Below, piece by piece: positions 1-9,050 of a stretch of 20,972 bases of DNA. The stretch comes from a virus. The stretch is from the IMG/VR virus record IMGVR_UViG_3300013136_000054, positions 1 to 20,972 of that record; one strand, 5' to 3'. The number at the start of each line of letters is the position of its first letter. Position 1 is the first letter of the stretch. The notes beneath the pieces are model-generated. The model saw nothing but the letters and a program-made list of their open reading frames with translations. It did no database searches and was not told the DNA's origin. A program made the position numbers and the translations under genes.

Positions 1-249
1 ATAATTTTCCGTGAACAAGATGTTAATATTGAAGTTCAACCAGGCATTAAAGTCGAAGATCAGTGGAAAATTCAAATGGAAATTCTTTCAGCAATTGGAA
101 CAAGAAAAATAAAACTATTTGGCGATGGAGGCACTGAATTACAAATAAACTCATCTGGAACAATCTCGGGATATCCTACAACATCGAGTTCGTCACCAGA
201 TGCCGATAATAGTACTCAGCCAAAATTCACAATGAACATGAAATTCTAA
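1..249 (+). CDS. phage structural protein, 3' end only (5' truncated by window)
   Basis: Frame 1 is open from the first base to TAA at 247-249, giving 82 residues. They begin IIFREQDVNIEVQPGIKV and end in a Ser/Thr-rich tail followed by FTMNMKF. The stop overlaps the next ATG (TAATG), so it is translationally linked to the tail gene that follows. Its place just before the tail-terminator-like gene suggests a head-completion, neck or capsid-decoration protein. I do not recognise the family from this fragment, and no catalytic motif is visible. Confidence 0.75.
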   Translation: MIFREQDVNIEVQPGIKVEDQWKIQMEILSAIGTRKIKLFGDGGTELQINSSGTISGYPTTSSSSPDADNSTQPKFTMNMKF

Positions 250-917
250 TGGATAAAATTGAAAAGGAAATAAGGGATTTGCTCAAAACCAACATCAATA
301 CGGTTCATACCGCAGAGGCTGGCACTACAGCGACAAATATTACAATAACAAACCATGGTTTGTCAACTGGCGAATTTATCCAAAATGTTACACGTAGTGC
401 AGTGCTGGAAATTACCGTGGTTGATGCAAATAATTTCACCGTGGTTTCAACCACCGGACAAACAGTAGGAGATTCCATCACCTTTTTAAGATTCAAAAAA
501 TATTATGTTGGTCAAGTTGATGCTTTTCCTTTGGAATATTTGCCTTGTCTATGTCTATACGGCAAATCAACAGACATGAGGGCGTTATCATCAAACACTG
601 ATATGTGGGCAATGAGTATTGTGATTGAGGCGTATATTGATGCTTTCAGTAAAGTTTCATTATCAGACGTTTCTGATAATGATGATATTTTACGGGCGCA
701 ACAAACGCTCAAGCAGCTCATGGAACAAAGAGACGCAAATGGAATTGCTCTACCTAATACTGTCCTGGGAGTTTTACGCCGAAATATTCTTGGATCAAAT
801 TATCTTTATTCAAACGCCATTTCTATTCAATATAGTAAGCATGTAATTAAAAATAAAGTCTATTTTAAGGCGATAATGGAATTAAAAGCAGTTACGAAAT
901 TCTCTTTAAGAAAATAA
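249..917 (+). CDS. tail-terminator/neck-type protein with inserted FCCH-like domain
   Basis: This 222-residue protein starts at the ATG overlapping the previous stop. Residues 1-18 and 82-222 look like a small alpha/beta tail-completion protein, consistent with its position before the tail tube gene. Residues about 19-81 are an inserted beta-rich domain (HGLSTGEFIQNV, then VVDANNFTVV). This resembles the module annotated as ubiquitin-activating E1 FCCH-like in many phage tail proteins. A second copy lies in the tail hub at 8056-8247. Role at the head-tail junction is inferred from gene order only. Without the insert it would be about 160 residues, a usual length for such proteins. Confidence 0.7.
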   Translation: MDKIEKEIRDLLKTNINTVHTAEAGTTATNITITNHGLSTGEFIQNVTRSAVLEITVVDANNFTVVSTTGQTVGDSITFLRFKKYYVGQVDAFPLEYLPCLCLYGKSTDMRALSSNTDMWAMSIVIEAYIDAFSKVSLSDVSDNDDILRAQQTLKQLMEQRDANGIALPNTVLGVLRRNILGSNYLYSNAISIQYSKHVIKNKVYFKAIMELKAVTKFSLRK

Positions 918-936
918 TTTTTAACCATAAAAAATC

Positions 937-1134
937 ATGATTATAAAAGCACTCGCAAATTTCAACACTCCGTCTCATCCAGCTTTTGAAGAATCAAAAT
1001 CGTATTTTGTATCTGATGAACTCGGCAAGGAGTTGATAGATAGAGGATTGGCAGAAGAGGATAAAACCAAAAAAGTTACTCCTCAACCAAAAGTAGAAAA
1101 ATCCGAAAAAATAGATGAAAAAATTAAAAAATAA
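937..1134 (+). CDS. small conserved phage protein before the tail tube gene
   Basis: A 65-residue protein. The N-terminal 40 residues (IIKALANF, SYFVSDELGKELIDRGLAEE) resemble the short proteins often found between head-completion and tail tube genes, with the pattern 'VSDELGKELIDxGLAE'. The last 25 residues are Lys/Glu-rich and probably disordered. It starts after an A-rich leader with no Shine-Dalgarno. Function is unknown; a structural or assembly role is inferred from context. Confidence 0.65.
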   Translation: MIIKALANFNTPSHPAFEESKSYFVSDELGKELIDRGLAEEDKTKKVTPQPKVEKSEKIDEKIKK

Positions 1135-1152
1135 TCCATAACTAATTAAAAC

Positions 1153-2562
1153 ATGAGTACATCAGCATTTTATTCTCGTGTGGCGAGTATATCTTTGAAA
1201 AAAGAAACAACACCAGCCACCCCAGTAACTCCAGATCAATTTTTTGGAATAAATGAAGAATCTGTAGTTACACAATACCCACTCGAACCAGCGCAACCAG
1301 TATCTGCAAATCGAACAATGAATTTGAGAGCGGTCAAAAAGGCTGTTCCAGCACCAACAGGTTCAATCAAATTAAATATTGAACCAAAGCAATTCGGCTA
1401 TCTAGCGGAAGGTGTTTATGGAACTTTAACAGAAGGTAATTATTTGCCAATGAATACAGTAGTGGGAACATTTCAGATTGGCGAGACTGTCACAGGAGGC
1501 ACTTCGGCAAAAAGCGGCACAGTCGCCTTTGTTTCTACGGAATATTTATTGATTACTGCGCCAACTGGAAATTTTATCGCTGCCGAAACGATCACAGGAG
1601 GCACTTCAGGAGCTACCGCTAAGGTTACTGCTTTCGATACGACTGTTTATGGTCATCGTGGCAAACTTCCACAAAATACGATGCCAACATTCACACTACA
1701 GTTTAATTTTCAAGATACGGCAGTCAGATATTTTGGCGTTCGATTTACCGCTCTCGATCAAATTGCTCAATCAAATAACATTATCACCGCAGATGTTAAA
1801 ATGATTTCTCAACAAGAATTTCGTGAAGGAAAAATCACTACAGCAACAGTATCAGGAGCAGGAGCAAAGCAGCTTATTCTTGATCAAACAAAAGGACTTG
1901 TTGCAGGTGATACCATTAAACTATGGAGGCCAGGAACTGGCTTCATGGAATTTTCAGCAGCCTTGACATATACACATACTATTACAACTGTCAACGATGA
2001 TACCCATATTACCGTCACAAATTTGCAAACTTCTACCATTGCAGGAGACTTGATTGTTCTAGCTCCTCAAACAGCAACTTATAGCGTCGGTGATGAATTT
2101 GCATGGATTGGTTCAACAACTGGCAAAATTGGTGACGCATTGAGTAGTTTGGCAGTCGCAGATTTTGAAGATTTCACATATGCAGTGATAAACGCATATG
2201 AAGAACGACATGCAGCTACTGGATTTTTGCCAAAAGATAGATTTCCAGCGGCAATCATTCAGAAAGGTTTAACCGCCAAGGGTTCATTCAAGGCATACTA
2301 CAAAGATGAAACCTATTACAGACTTTTGAGACTAAATACTCAACAAGCTTTCTCAATTGCTTGTACGGGCAAGGCAATTGGTGTAACCGCTTTGAATTAC
2401 GAAATTGATTTCATTTTCCCAAATGTTCAATTTGATTCATTCCAAACCTCTATTGCGAAGGATGCAGTAGTTAATCAAGCAATCCCGTTTACTGCTTATT
2501 ATGATTCAACAACAGGAGAATTAGCAGAGTTATTACTTATCAATGACGTAGCCAGCTACTAA
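1153..2562 (+). CDS. major tail tube protein (predicted)
   Basis: 469 residues, beta-rich, with no signal peptide or membrane segment. It sits between tail-terminator-like and gpG-like genes, the usual place of the tail tube gene. An insertion at residues about 110-160 contains two copies of a short beta module built on 'TGGTS' (GETVTGGTSAKSGTV and AETITGGTSGATAKV). A further insert at about 230-325 (KGLVAGDTIKLW, DDTHITVTNL, YSVGDEFAWIG) looks like a decoration domain. The conserved fold appears to resume around FEDFTYAVINAYEERHAATG. Length exceeds a bare tube protein (about 150-250 residues) because of these inserts. A major capsid role is much less likely given its place after the neck genes. 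Confidence 0.7.
   Translation: MSTSAFYSRVASISLKKETTPATPVTPDQFFGINEESVVTQYPLEPAQPVSANRTMNLRAVKKAVPAPTGSIKLNIEPKQFGYLAEGVYGTLTEGNYLPMNTVVGTFQIGETVTGGTSAKSGTVAFVSTEYLLITAPTGNFIAAETITGGTSGATAKVTAFDTTVYGHRGKLPQNTMPTFTLQFNFQDTAVRYFGVRFTALDQIAQSNNIITADVKMISQQEFREGKITTATVSGAGAKQLILDQTKGLVAGDTIKLWRPGTGFMEFSAALTYTHTITTVNDDTHITVTNLQTSTIAGDLIVLAPQTATYSVGDEFAWIGSTTGKIGDALSSLAVADFEDFTYAVINAYEERHAATGFLPKDRFPAAIIQKGLTAKGSFKAYYKDETYYRLLRLNTQQAFSIACTGKAIGVTALNYEIDFIFPNVQFDSFQTSIAKDAVVNQAIPFTAYYDSTTGELAELLLINDVASY
1491..1607 (+). repeat. 15-bp direct repeat inside the tail tube gene
   Basis: CACAGGAGGCACTTC occurs exactly at 1491-1505 and 1593-1607, in the same reading frame, and encodes the TGGTS core of the duplicated beta module. 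The surrounding sequence has diverged, so this is an old internal duplication of about 100 bp. Confidence 0.8.
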
Positions 2563-2563
2563 A

Positions 2564-2962
2564 ATGGAAATTCAAATAATTGGCCTGGAAAAATTAAATA
2601 ATAGAATCGACGGATTTAAAAAAAGACTTGCAGACTTGTCGCCAGCATTTGCGGATTCTGGCGACGTGATCTTGCAAGAATTCAAGGCCAATTTTTCGGA
2701 AGAAGGACGAATATTGACAGATGGTTGGCAGCCAAGAAAAAAAAGTTATCCGTGGCCAATTTTGGAAAAAACAGGTAAATTAAAAAACACATGGAATTCT
2801 AAAATTGAAAATAAGAAATTAACAATCAGTAGTCCGATTGAATATGCCACTTATCATCAATTTGGAACTCCAAAAATGCCAGCCCGTAAAATTGTCGGCA
2901 TTACAAAATCTCTCCTTGAGAATGTTATAGACAGAATTAAAAAATATCTTTTAACTCCATAA
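2564..2962 (+). CDS. phage virion morphogenesis (Mu gpG-like) tail completion protein
   Basis: 132 residues. The C-terminal motif YATYHQFGTPKMPARKIVGI matches the HQFG..(P)ARP/K signature of the phage virion morphogenesis (gpG-like) family. The middle (LEKTGKLKNTW, then SSPIEYATYHQFG) also fits, as does the length. These proteins help complete tails or join them to heads. It begins one base after the tail tube stop and ends two bases before the chaperone gene, so it is part of the tail operon. Confidence 0.85.
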   Translation: MEIQIIGLEKLNNRIDGFKKRLADLSPAFADSGDVILQEFKANFSEEGRILTDGWQPRKKSYPWPILEKTGKLKNTWNSKIENKKLTISSPIEYATYHQFGTPKMPARKIVGITKSLLENVIDRIKKYLLTP

Positions 2963-2964
2963 AA

Positions 2965-3288
2965 ATGATTTCATTCGTTGACGACAAGCCATCCAGATTA
3001 GTTTTTGGAAATGACTGGATTGATATAAAATCAAGCCTCTCTTTCGAAGATTTTAGAGTTTTCTTTAAAAACAAGGAAGATTCACTAGAAAATATATTAC
3101 CTGCTCTAAAAAAAGTGGTGGTGGCGTGGAGTTTTAATATGCCAGTTTCGCCCGAAAATATTGAAAAGTTGACATATGCTAGCGTTATGGAATTGGGTGT
3201 TAAGGTTTTGGCTTTGTATACTCCCGAAAAAAAAAGCTCGACGCAATCACAGCCAGAATCATCCACGGAGTCCAAACCGACTGTTTAG
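2965..3288 (+). CDS. tail assembly chaperone, short product (lambda gpG analogue)
   Basis: 107 residues, the zero-frame product directly upstream of the tape measure gene. Residues about 10-80 are predicted helical (SLSFEDFRVFFKN, ASVMELGVKVLALY). The tail after residue 88 is a low-complexity Ser/Gln/Pro stretch, as expected for a sequence that is normally bypassed by frameshifting. Such chaperones hold the tape measure protein during tail assembly and are absent from the mature virion. The identification rests on position plus the frameshift arrangement described for 2965-3428. Confidence 0.75.
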   Translation: MISFVDDKPSRLVFGNDWIDIKSSLSFEDFRVFFKNKEDSLENILPALKKVVVAWSFNMPVSPENIEKLTYASVMELGVKVLALYTPEKKSSTQSQPESSTESKPTV

Positions 3289-3428
3289 ATGAAATTACGG
3301 ATTTTGAAATGTCAAAGATGTTCGGATTAGAATGGAAAGATCACGATAATGTGCGTATGAGAAATTTTATTACAATTTTAAACGCACAAAATAAAAAAAT
3401 TGACTTAGACTCACGAAAACATGGCTGA
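2965..3428 (+). CDS. tail assembly chaperone, -1 frameshift product (lambda gpGT analogue)
   Basis: A nine-A run at 3227-3235 lies within codons GAA AAA AAA AGC. A slip of -1 after codon 90 moves reading into a frame that stays open to TGA at 3426-3428. It adds 64 residues (LDAITARIIHGVQTDCL, then FEMSKMFGLEWKDHDNV), giving about 154 residues. The extension is ordinary-looking protein, covers the otherwise empty 3289-3420 gap and overlaps the tape measure start by 8 bases. This is the G/GT architecture known from lambda and many siphophages. The zero-frame tail it replaces is low complexity. Confidence 0.8.
3227..3235 (+). other. slippery A9 run for programmed -1 frameshifting
   Basis: The heptamer A AAA AAA is in the correct X_XXY_YYZ phase relative to the 2965 start (bases 3228-3234) and is followed by AG. 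It lies at the only point where the G frame and the -1 T frame overlap productively. Confidence 0.75.
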
Positions 3429-6400
3429 TGATGAAGTAAAAATAGTCCTTTCGGCAGAAGATCAAGCCACTCCCGCAATCGAAAATGTAAAACAGAGGCT
3501 ATCTGATTTAGGTGCGACCCAAAATGAATTGGCAGGAGCAACACAAGAATTTAATGCAGGAATACAATCACAAGAAGCTAGTTTTGCCTCTTTATCTGGG
3601 CAAATGGAAGCGTTTGATTTACAGGCACAGCTTACTAATAAAGATTGGCAAGATTATGCAACCTATCTTTCCGAGGCGAATACTAAAACAGAAGAAGGCG
3701 CAGGCTTAATTGATGAATTCACAACCAGGCTTGAATACATGGCGGTGAGAATGGCTGCGACTTTTGTTTTATTCAAGGGATGGCAAGAATTGACAAAAAC
3801 TATAAAAAACATAGATGAAGCTGAAAAGACACTCATTGAAACAACAGGAGCTTTCGGAGACAAACTAGATTCACTAAAGGGAAGTCTATCTAATGTTTTG
3901 GGAACTGTTCCACAAAACATTAAGGATGTTTCGATTACAGTTGCAGATATAAATCAACGATTTGGGGTTACTGGACAACAATTAGACAATCTTTCTAAAA
4001 ATTTTTTAGATTTTTCACGAATTACTGGATCAAATGTTAAACAGTCTATTCAGGACGTTTCGCAAATGATGAATAATTGGAATATCTCGACGGATAAAAC
4101 AAGTCGTGTTTTAGACGCATTAACCACTGTTTCCCAAAAAACAGGAATTGGCGTGGACAGTTTAACAAAAACGGCTCAACAGTTTGGAGAACAATTTAGA
4201 TCAATGGGCTTTGATTTCACGCATACAATAGCTTTGCTTGGTAATTTTCAGATGGAGGGAGGTAACACAGAAAAAATGGTTACAGCTCTTAATCTGGCAA
4301 TGACTAATTTTGCAAAACATGGAATTAAAGATCCCGCAGCAGCATTTTCCGAGTTAATCGCGAACATTAAAGACGCAAAAACAGACATGGATGCCGCAAA
4401 AATTTCTATAGCTGCTTTTGGTGCAAAAGCAGGTCCAGATTTTGCCACTCAAATAAGAGAAGGCAAGTTGGCATACGGTGATTTAGTTAAATCCATTCAA
4501 GATTCAAAAGGAATTGTTGAGAAAACATCAGATACCGCAACGACGCTCTCTGATACAGTTTCAAAAATGGGAAATAATATAGTTGCCGGATTCACGCAGG
4601 CGAGTGGAGCAGCAAGCATTTTAAATGAACAATTGACGAAAATAAATGATTCTTGGACAGAAAATAATCGACTCAACGTAGAATTATCGAATAATTTAGA
4701 ATCTGATTCAAAATTTTACGATCAACTTTCGGAAGCTGCAAAAAATACCAGTGGAGATTTACATGATTTTTTCACAAAATGGAAAGATGCACAAGAAGGA
4801 ATTGTTGCAAGCGATGTTGCATTAAGAGAGGGAAATTCTGCCTTGTCTAAAGATTTACATGATACGGCAATGGATCAACTCGCAGATTTGCAAAAAATAA
4901 AATCTTCCTTAAATTTAACCTCAACAGAAGTTTCTAATTATTCAGATGCGTATTTAGCAAAATGGAAAACCATAAATGCTGAAATAATTAAATCAATGGC
5001 CGCAACTGGCAAAGACGTTGGTGATATTTGGGCAGCATCTATGGCAAATATGATCAGTTCTGGTTATTCATGGGAAAAGAGCATGATAATATCCATAGAT
5101 AATGTGCGTCGCCAAATGCAATCTGTTAGCATTGCTCAATGGGGATTATCGGCAGGATTCGCAGGATTAAAATCTGCCAAAAAATCTACTGATGAATTTG
5201 GAACTGGTGGTGGAGGTGGTGGAGGTGGGGCGGACCTTTCTTCTTTATTAGATAGTGGCAAAAAAACCAAGGAAAAAATTGACGAAAATATGAAAGGTTT
5301 TGCGGATGCTTTGGAAAAATCCGCAGATGCTTATAGGTCTTTGTCTACAGAAGGAGCAAAAGACTTAGAAACGCTAAAAGAAGCCCACAATACAACAACC
5401 AAAGACATTATTGATAAGCTCGTCACATTAGACGATACCTATAAGTCTACAATCAAATCAGAAAAAGAATCGCTACAAAGCCTTGCGGAACAGCACAATA
5501 AAACAACGGAATCTATACAGAACAATATAGATAAAATACGTCAATCATTATCTGATCTTGATGACAAGTTAGCGGCAGATACACAGGTTGCAGTAGATGA
5601 TTTATCAAAAGCTTTTATTGAAACAAAAAAGAGCGTTGCAGATTTACAAAATCAATTAGATAACTGGAAAACTCCGAATAATATTGCTGAAACGCAATTG
5701 AAAATTGATCAATTGCAAGAAAAGCTTAATCAAGCAAAAAATCCACAAGATCAAAGACTTATTGAGGATGAAATAAAAAATCAAAAGATTGTTTTGCAAT
5801 CATATATAGATTCTGATTCGGAAAAGAAAAAGACAGTCCAAGATTCTTTATTAAAACAACAAGCTTCGCTAAATCAATATTCTGATCTAGCTGCACAATA
5901 CGCAAAAGACATTGCAAACGCCCAAAAATCAGCCGATGCAACAGTTTTGGAGTCAGCGGTGAAAACATTTCAACAAAAAACTCTAGCCGCACAAGATGCT
6001 TATAATAAACAAAAAAACGTACTCAATCAGCAATTATCTGATTTGCAAGCTTCTTTACAGATAGAAATGCAAGCATATTCACAAAAAGAAGCAAAAATAG
6101 AGGAAGAAACAGCGGTAAAATTAAAAAACCTAAAGAAACAAAAAACAGATTTAGAAGAAAAATTAAAAGAAGAGAATACACTTTATAAGGAAAAGTCAGA
6201 TGAAATAAATAAAATTCTGAAAGATGCTTATCAATACCGAAGAGAACAGGAAGATTATTTCACTCAACAGGTCACATCGGACATAGAAGCGCAAATCAAA
6301 GAATATCAAAAACTTGCACAGGCAATTTCGGCCGCAAATTCGGCAAAGTCAGCCGGAATATTACACGTGACCACCAAGGCAAGAGCTACTGGTGGCCCTG

Positions 6401-6609
6401 TTTCTCCGGATGAAGGATATTTAGTTGGTGAAAATGGCCCTGAATATTTTAATCCTTCAACATCTGGAACGATTATCCCGAATGATAAGCTGGGAGGAAA
6501 TACAACAATCAATTTCAATTTCAATGGTGTAATTTCTAGCAAACAAGTGGCTCAAGAATATGCCGACATTATGTTTCGCAACTTCAAACTTCAATCACAA
6601 GCTTTCTAA
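3421..6609 (+). CDS. tail tape measure protein
   Basis: 1062 residues. The N-terminus has the usual 'ADDEVKIVLSAEDQATPAIE' opening of tape measures. Residues about 115-400 match the phage tape measure core (GVTGQQLDNLSKNFLDFSRITG, GIGVDSLTKTAQQFGEQFRSMG, AAISIAAFG-like segment). A Gly run at about 595-606 acts as a linker. Residues about 620-980 are long Lys/Glu/Gln coiled coil. The C-terminus carries the common closing motif GGPVSPDEGYLVGENGPEYF...GTIIPN. By the usual rule of about 1.5 angstrom per residue this would set a tail near 160 nm. It is also expected to take part in DNA delivery. Confidence 0.93.
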   Translation: MADDEVKIVLSAEDQATPAIENVKQRLSDLGATQNELAGATQEFNAGIQSQEASFASLSGQMEAFDLQAQLTNKDWQDYATYLSEANTKTEEGAGLIDEFTTRLEYMAVRMAATFVLFKGWQELTKTIKNIDEAEKTLIETTGAFGDKLDSLKGSLSNVLGTVPQNIKDVSITVADINQRFGVTGQQLDNLSKNFLDFSRITGSNVKQSIQDVSQMMNNWNISTDKTSRVLDALTTVSQKTGIGVDSLTKTAQQFGEQFRSMGFDFTHTIALLGNFQMEGGNTEKMVTALNLAMTNFAKHGIKDPAAAFSELIANIKDAKTDMDAAKISIAAFGAKAGPDFATQIREGKLAYGDLVKSIQDSKGIVEKTSDTATTLSDTVSKMGNNIVAGFTQASGAASILNEQLTKINDSWTENNRLNVELSNNLESDSKFYDQLSEAAKNTSGDLHDFFTKWKDAQEGIVASDVALREGNSALSKDLHDTAMDQLADLQKIKSSLNLTSTEVSNYSDAYLAKWKTINAEIIKSMAATGKDVGDIWAASMANMISSGYSWEKSMIISIDNVRRQMQSVSIAQWGLSAGFAGLKSAKKSTDEFGTGGGGGGGGADLSSLLDSGKKTKEKIDENMKGFADALEKSADAYRSLSTEGAKDLETLKEAHNTTTKDIIDKLVTLDDTYKSTIKSEKESLQSLAEQHNKTTESIQNNIDKIRQSLSDLDDKLAADTQVAVDDLSKAFIETKKSVADLQNQLDNWKTPNNIAETQLKIDQLQEKLNQAKNPQDQRLIEDEIKNQKIVLQSYIDSDSEKKKTVQDSLLKQQASLNQYSDLAAQYAKDIANAQKSADATVLESAVKTFQQKTLAAQDAYNKQKNVLNQQLSDLQASLQIEMQAYSQKEAKIEEETAVKLKNLKKQKTDLEEKLKEENTLYKEKSDEINKILKDAYQYRREQEDYFTQQVTSDIEAQIKEYQKLAQAISAANSAKSAGILHVTTKARATGGPVSPDEGYLVGENGPEYFNPSTSGTIIPNDKLGGNTTINFNFNGVISSKQVAQEYADIMFRNFKLQSQAF

Positions 6610-9033
6610 ATGCTTTTTCTTTACGTAAATGGAACAGACAGAACGGGCGATCTACAAAGGGAAACACTTGAAAAACAAAATCAAGTGCAACAACGTGCAG
6701 ACACGCTTAACTTCACGTTGTTTCAGGGATCAAAGCCGAGTCATGATGAAGATGTAAAATTATATGTTGGAGACACGGTTAAAAGCATTGCAGGGGCAGT
6801 CATAACGCTTGATGGACATTTTGAAAAATCAACAAATAAATTTTATGCTGGCCAAATTATTCATTTGCGAATAGGCCAAACAGACGAAACAAAAGCCACA
6901 GTATTGTCTTATGATGAATCAACACTAATTCTTACTTTGACCACATCGCCGAGTGTTACGGTCAATCCTGGTGATAAAATTGGAGAACTTGTATATGGCG
7001 GCGTTATATCAAGAACTAAAGATCAAAACATAGAAGTATTGGCAAATCTGGAATATCCGATCGAATGTGTTGACTATACAAAAATTTTTGATAAAAAACT
7101 CATTGCAGATAGCTGGATTGCATATGACGGTCGACAGATCATTAACGATTTTTTAAACACTACAATAAATTATAATTCTACTGTTGATAGCTTATCTTAC
7201 GGCACAAATGGCGCAATTCAGGCGGTATGGACACCGACAAATGATGGTAATGCCGCCACCGTTGATTTAGCGGATTTTATAGAAGGTTCAGGATCAGGAT
7301 CGCTGAATTGGACATTTGCTGGTGGAACGGCTAAATGGGAGGCCACCCCTACAATCAAGAACGTCTCTCCGTGGACGGGTGTTAATAATGGAACGCCAAC
7401 GAAGGGATTTTTGATGTTTTGGGTGAAGCCGTTAGACTACACAAAAATCACAGCATTAAAACTTAGAATTGGATCAAGTAATGTGAATTATGTTGAGGTG
7501 ACATTACCTCTTCCCACAAATAACAACTGGCAATATTTAAGTGCAAATTTGGCGACGGGAACAGTTGTCGGCGTACCAGATTGGACGGTTATGAATTATG
7601 CTGCAATTATTATAACCGAGACTGCAACATCATCAACTAAAGTTAATGGATTCCGTCTAAATTCCACTGGAAGTTTCACTGCATATAATCTTAATCCTAC
7701 AACTAAATTAGATGATTTTAGGTCGAACAACATAAAGCCAACGGCCTTAATGCAAACTTTGGCCAAAAATTTCTCTTTCATGTGGTACGTAGACTATGAA
7801 AAAGATGTGCATTTTTTTGGCATGGATACTATTTCGGCTCCCTTTAGTTTGACTGATACGTCGAACAATTTTAAATATTTAACTCTTGAAGTAGATCAAA
7901 GCCAACTTTCAAATCGAGTGATTGTGCAGGGAGGTGAGACGGATTCTGTTTCGCAATATGCACAAGTCGTTCCAGGGGATGCCGCTCGAAGAGAATGGCT
8001 CATGAAGAATAAATTTGATGATGTTGGGATGACGATCAAAATTGACGACAATACAACAACACACGCAGCAGAGGTGGGCACTATCACCACAAATATCAAA
8101 ATAACTGGTCATGGTCTATCTTCTGGCGATCATGTGATAAATAGAACCAGAGGAAATACCGTGAGACAAATTTTAGTAGTAGATGCAAACAACTTCACCG
8201 TCGAGGCCGTTGTCGGACAAACTAATGGCGACACAATTAGCTTTTTTGCAATCTCTAAAACTTATGGACGTGAAGGACTCGATGATGAAAGTGTTTTTGA
8301 TTATATGGTAAATGCTCAGGTCCAATCAGTAAGGGCATCAACCCAAACAATTACATTATCGTCGGGAACATTTATAAGATTTTCTTATTTTGAAAAAATA
8401 CCCATTCAAATACAGTACACAGACACGGCTTCGGCTAATGCCCTCAAGGCCTTGGGGTTGGGAGATGGCGTATTTGATCTATTACCAGTTTCCGATGTGA
8501 GTATTCAAGACTTAGCAACGGCGGTTGCCTTGGCACAGGCGGCAATTCAAGATTATAAAAATCCTATTGTCACCGCAACATTCAAGACAGATCGTCAAGG
8601 ATTAAGGGCAGGACAAACAATCCACATTCAAGATTCGGTGCGTGGAATTGGTAATGATTATTTAATTCAAATTGTGGCTGCTAAACAGATAGCTGGTGAA
8701 TTTTCAGACTATTTTATTTATGAAATAACCGCAGGCACGACACTTTTTGGCTTAATCGAGTTTTATCAAAAATTGCTTGCCCGACAAGCACAAGTTGTGA
8801 ATAATATTAACGAGGTGGTCGAAACATTCGTTACGGCATCCGAAGGAGTAACAACAACAACGACATCTGAGTCCGCCGCAATTGGTGGATTCAAAAAAGC
8901 AACGAAAATTGAAGGTGTTACAGCAGTTAAAACGGCTGAACACACCTATAAGCATAATCAAGGAACATGGCACTGGGAGGCTTCTGTCGGACAAGACCTG
9001 CCAACAAGATGGAATTTATTTGATTGGGGATGA
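6610..9033 (+). CDS. tail hub / distal tail protein with inserted jelly-roll and FCCH-like domains
   Basis: 807 residues, starting at the ATG directly after the tape measure stop. The N-terminus (VNGTDRTGDL...QQRADTLNFTLF) and the segment GELVYGGVISRTKDQNIEV are typical of Dit/Tal or gp27-like hub proteins, split by a beta insert at about 58-125. Residues about 215-355 (LNWTFAGGTAKWEATP, GFLMFWVKPLDY, NNNWQYLSANL) look like a jelly-roll carbohydrate-binding module. Hub-type sequence resumes around LMQTLAKNFSFMWYVDYEKDVHFF. Residues about 483-546 are an FCCH-like domain shared with the protein at 249-917. The C-terminal part (VTATFKTDRQGLRAGQTI) fits a baseplate hub. Likely role: tail tip and receptor or cell-surface contact. 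Confidence 0.75.
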   Translation: MLFLYVNGTDRTGDLQRETLEKQNQVQQRADTLNFTLFQGSKPSHDEDVKLYVGDTVKSIAGAVITLDGHFEKSTNKFYAGQIIHLRIGQTDETKATVLSYDESTLILTLTTSPSVTVNPGDKIGELVYGGVISRTKDQNIEVLANLEYPIECVDYTKIFDKKLIADSWIAYDGRQIINDFLNTTINYNSTVDSLSYGTNGAIQAVWTPTNDGNAATVDLADFIEGSGSGSLNWTFAGGTAKWEATPTIKNVSPWTGVNNGTPTKGFLMFWVKPLDYTKITALKLRIGSSNVNYVEVTLPLPTNNNWQYLSANLATGTVVGVPDWTVMNYAAIIITETATSSTKVNGFRLNSTGSFTAYNLNPTTKLDDFRSNNIKPTALMQTLAKNFSFMWYVDYEKDVHFFGMDTISAPFSLTDTSNNFKYLTLEVDQSQLSNRVIVQGGETDSVSQYAQVVPGDAARREWLMKNKFDDVGMTIKIDDNTTTHAAEVGTITTNIKITGHGLSSGDHVINRTRGNTVRQILVVDANNFTVEAVVGQTNGDTISFFAISKTYGREGLDDESVFDYMVNAQVQSVRASTQTITLSSGTFIRFSYFEKIPIQIQYTDTASANALKALGLGDGVFDLLPVSDVSIQDLATAVALAQAAIQDYKNPIVTATFKTDRQGLRAGQTIHIQDSVRGIGNDYLIQIVAAKQIAGEFSDYFIYEITAGTTLFGLIEFYQKLLARQAQVVNNINEVVETFVTASEGVTTTTTSESAAIGGFKKATKIEGVTAVKTAEHTYKHNQGTWHWEASVGQDLPTRWNLFDWG

Positions 9034-9050
9034 TTTTTTAAATTATTTTT

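Noticed and set aside
2937-3275. 112-aa minus-strand ORF
   Set aside because: It is a shadow of the chaperone gene, with no leader and no family features.
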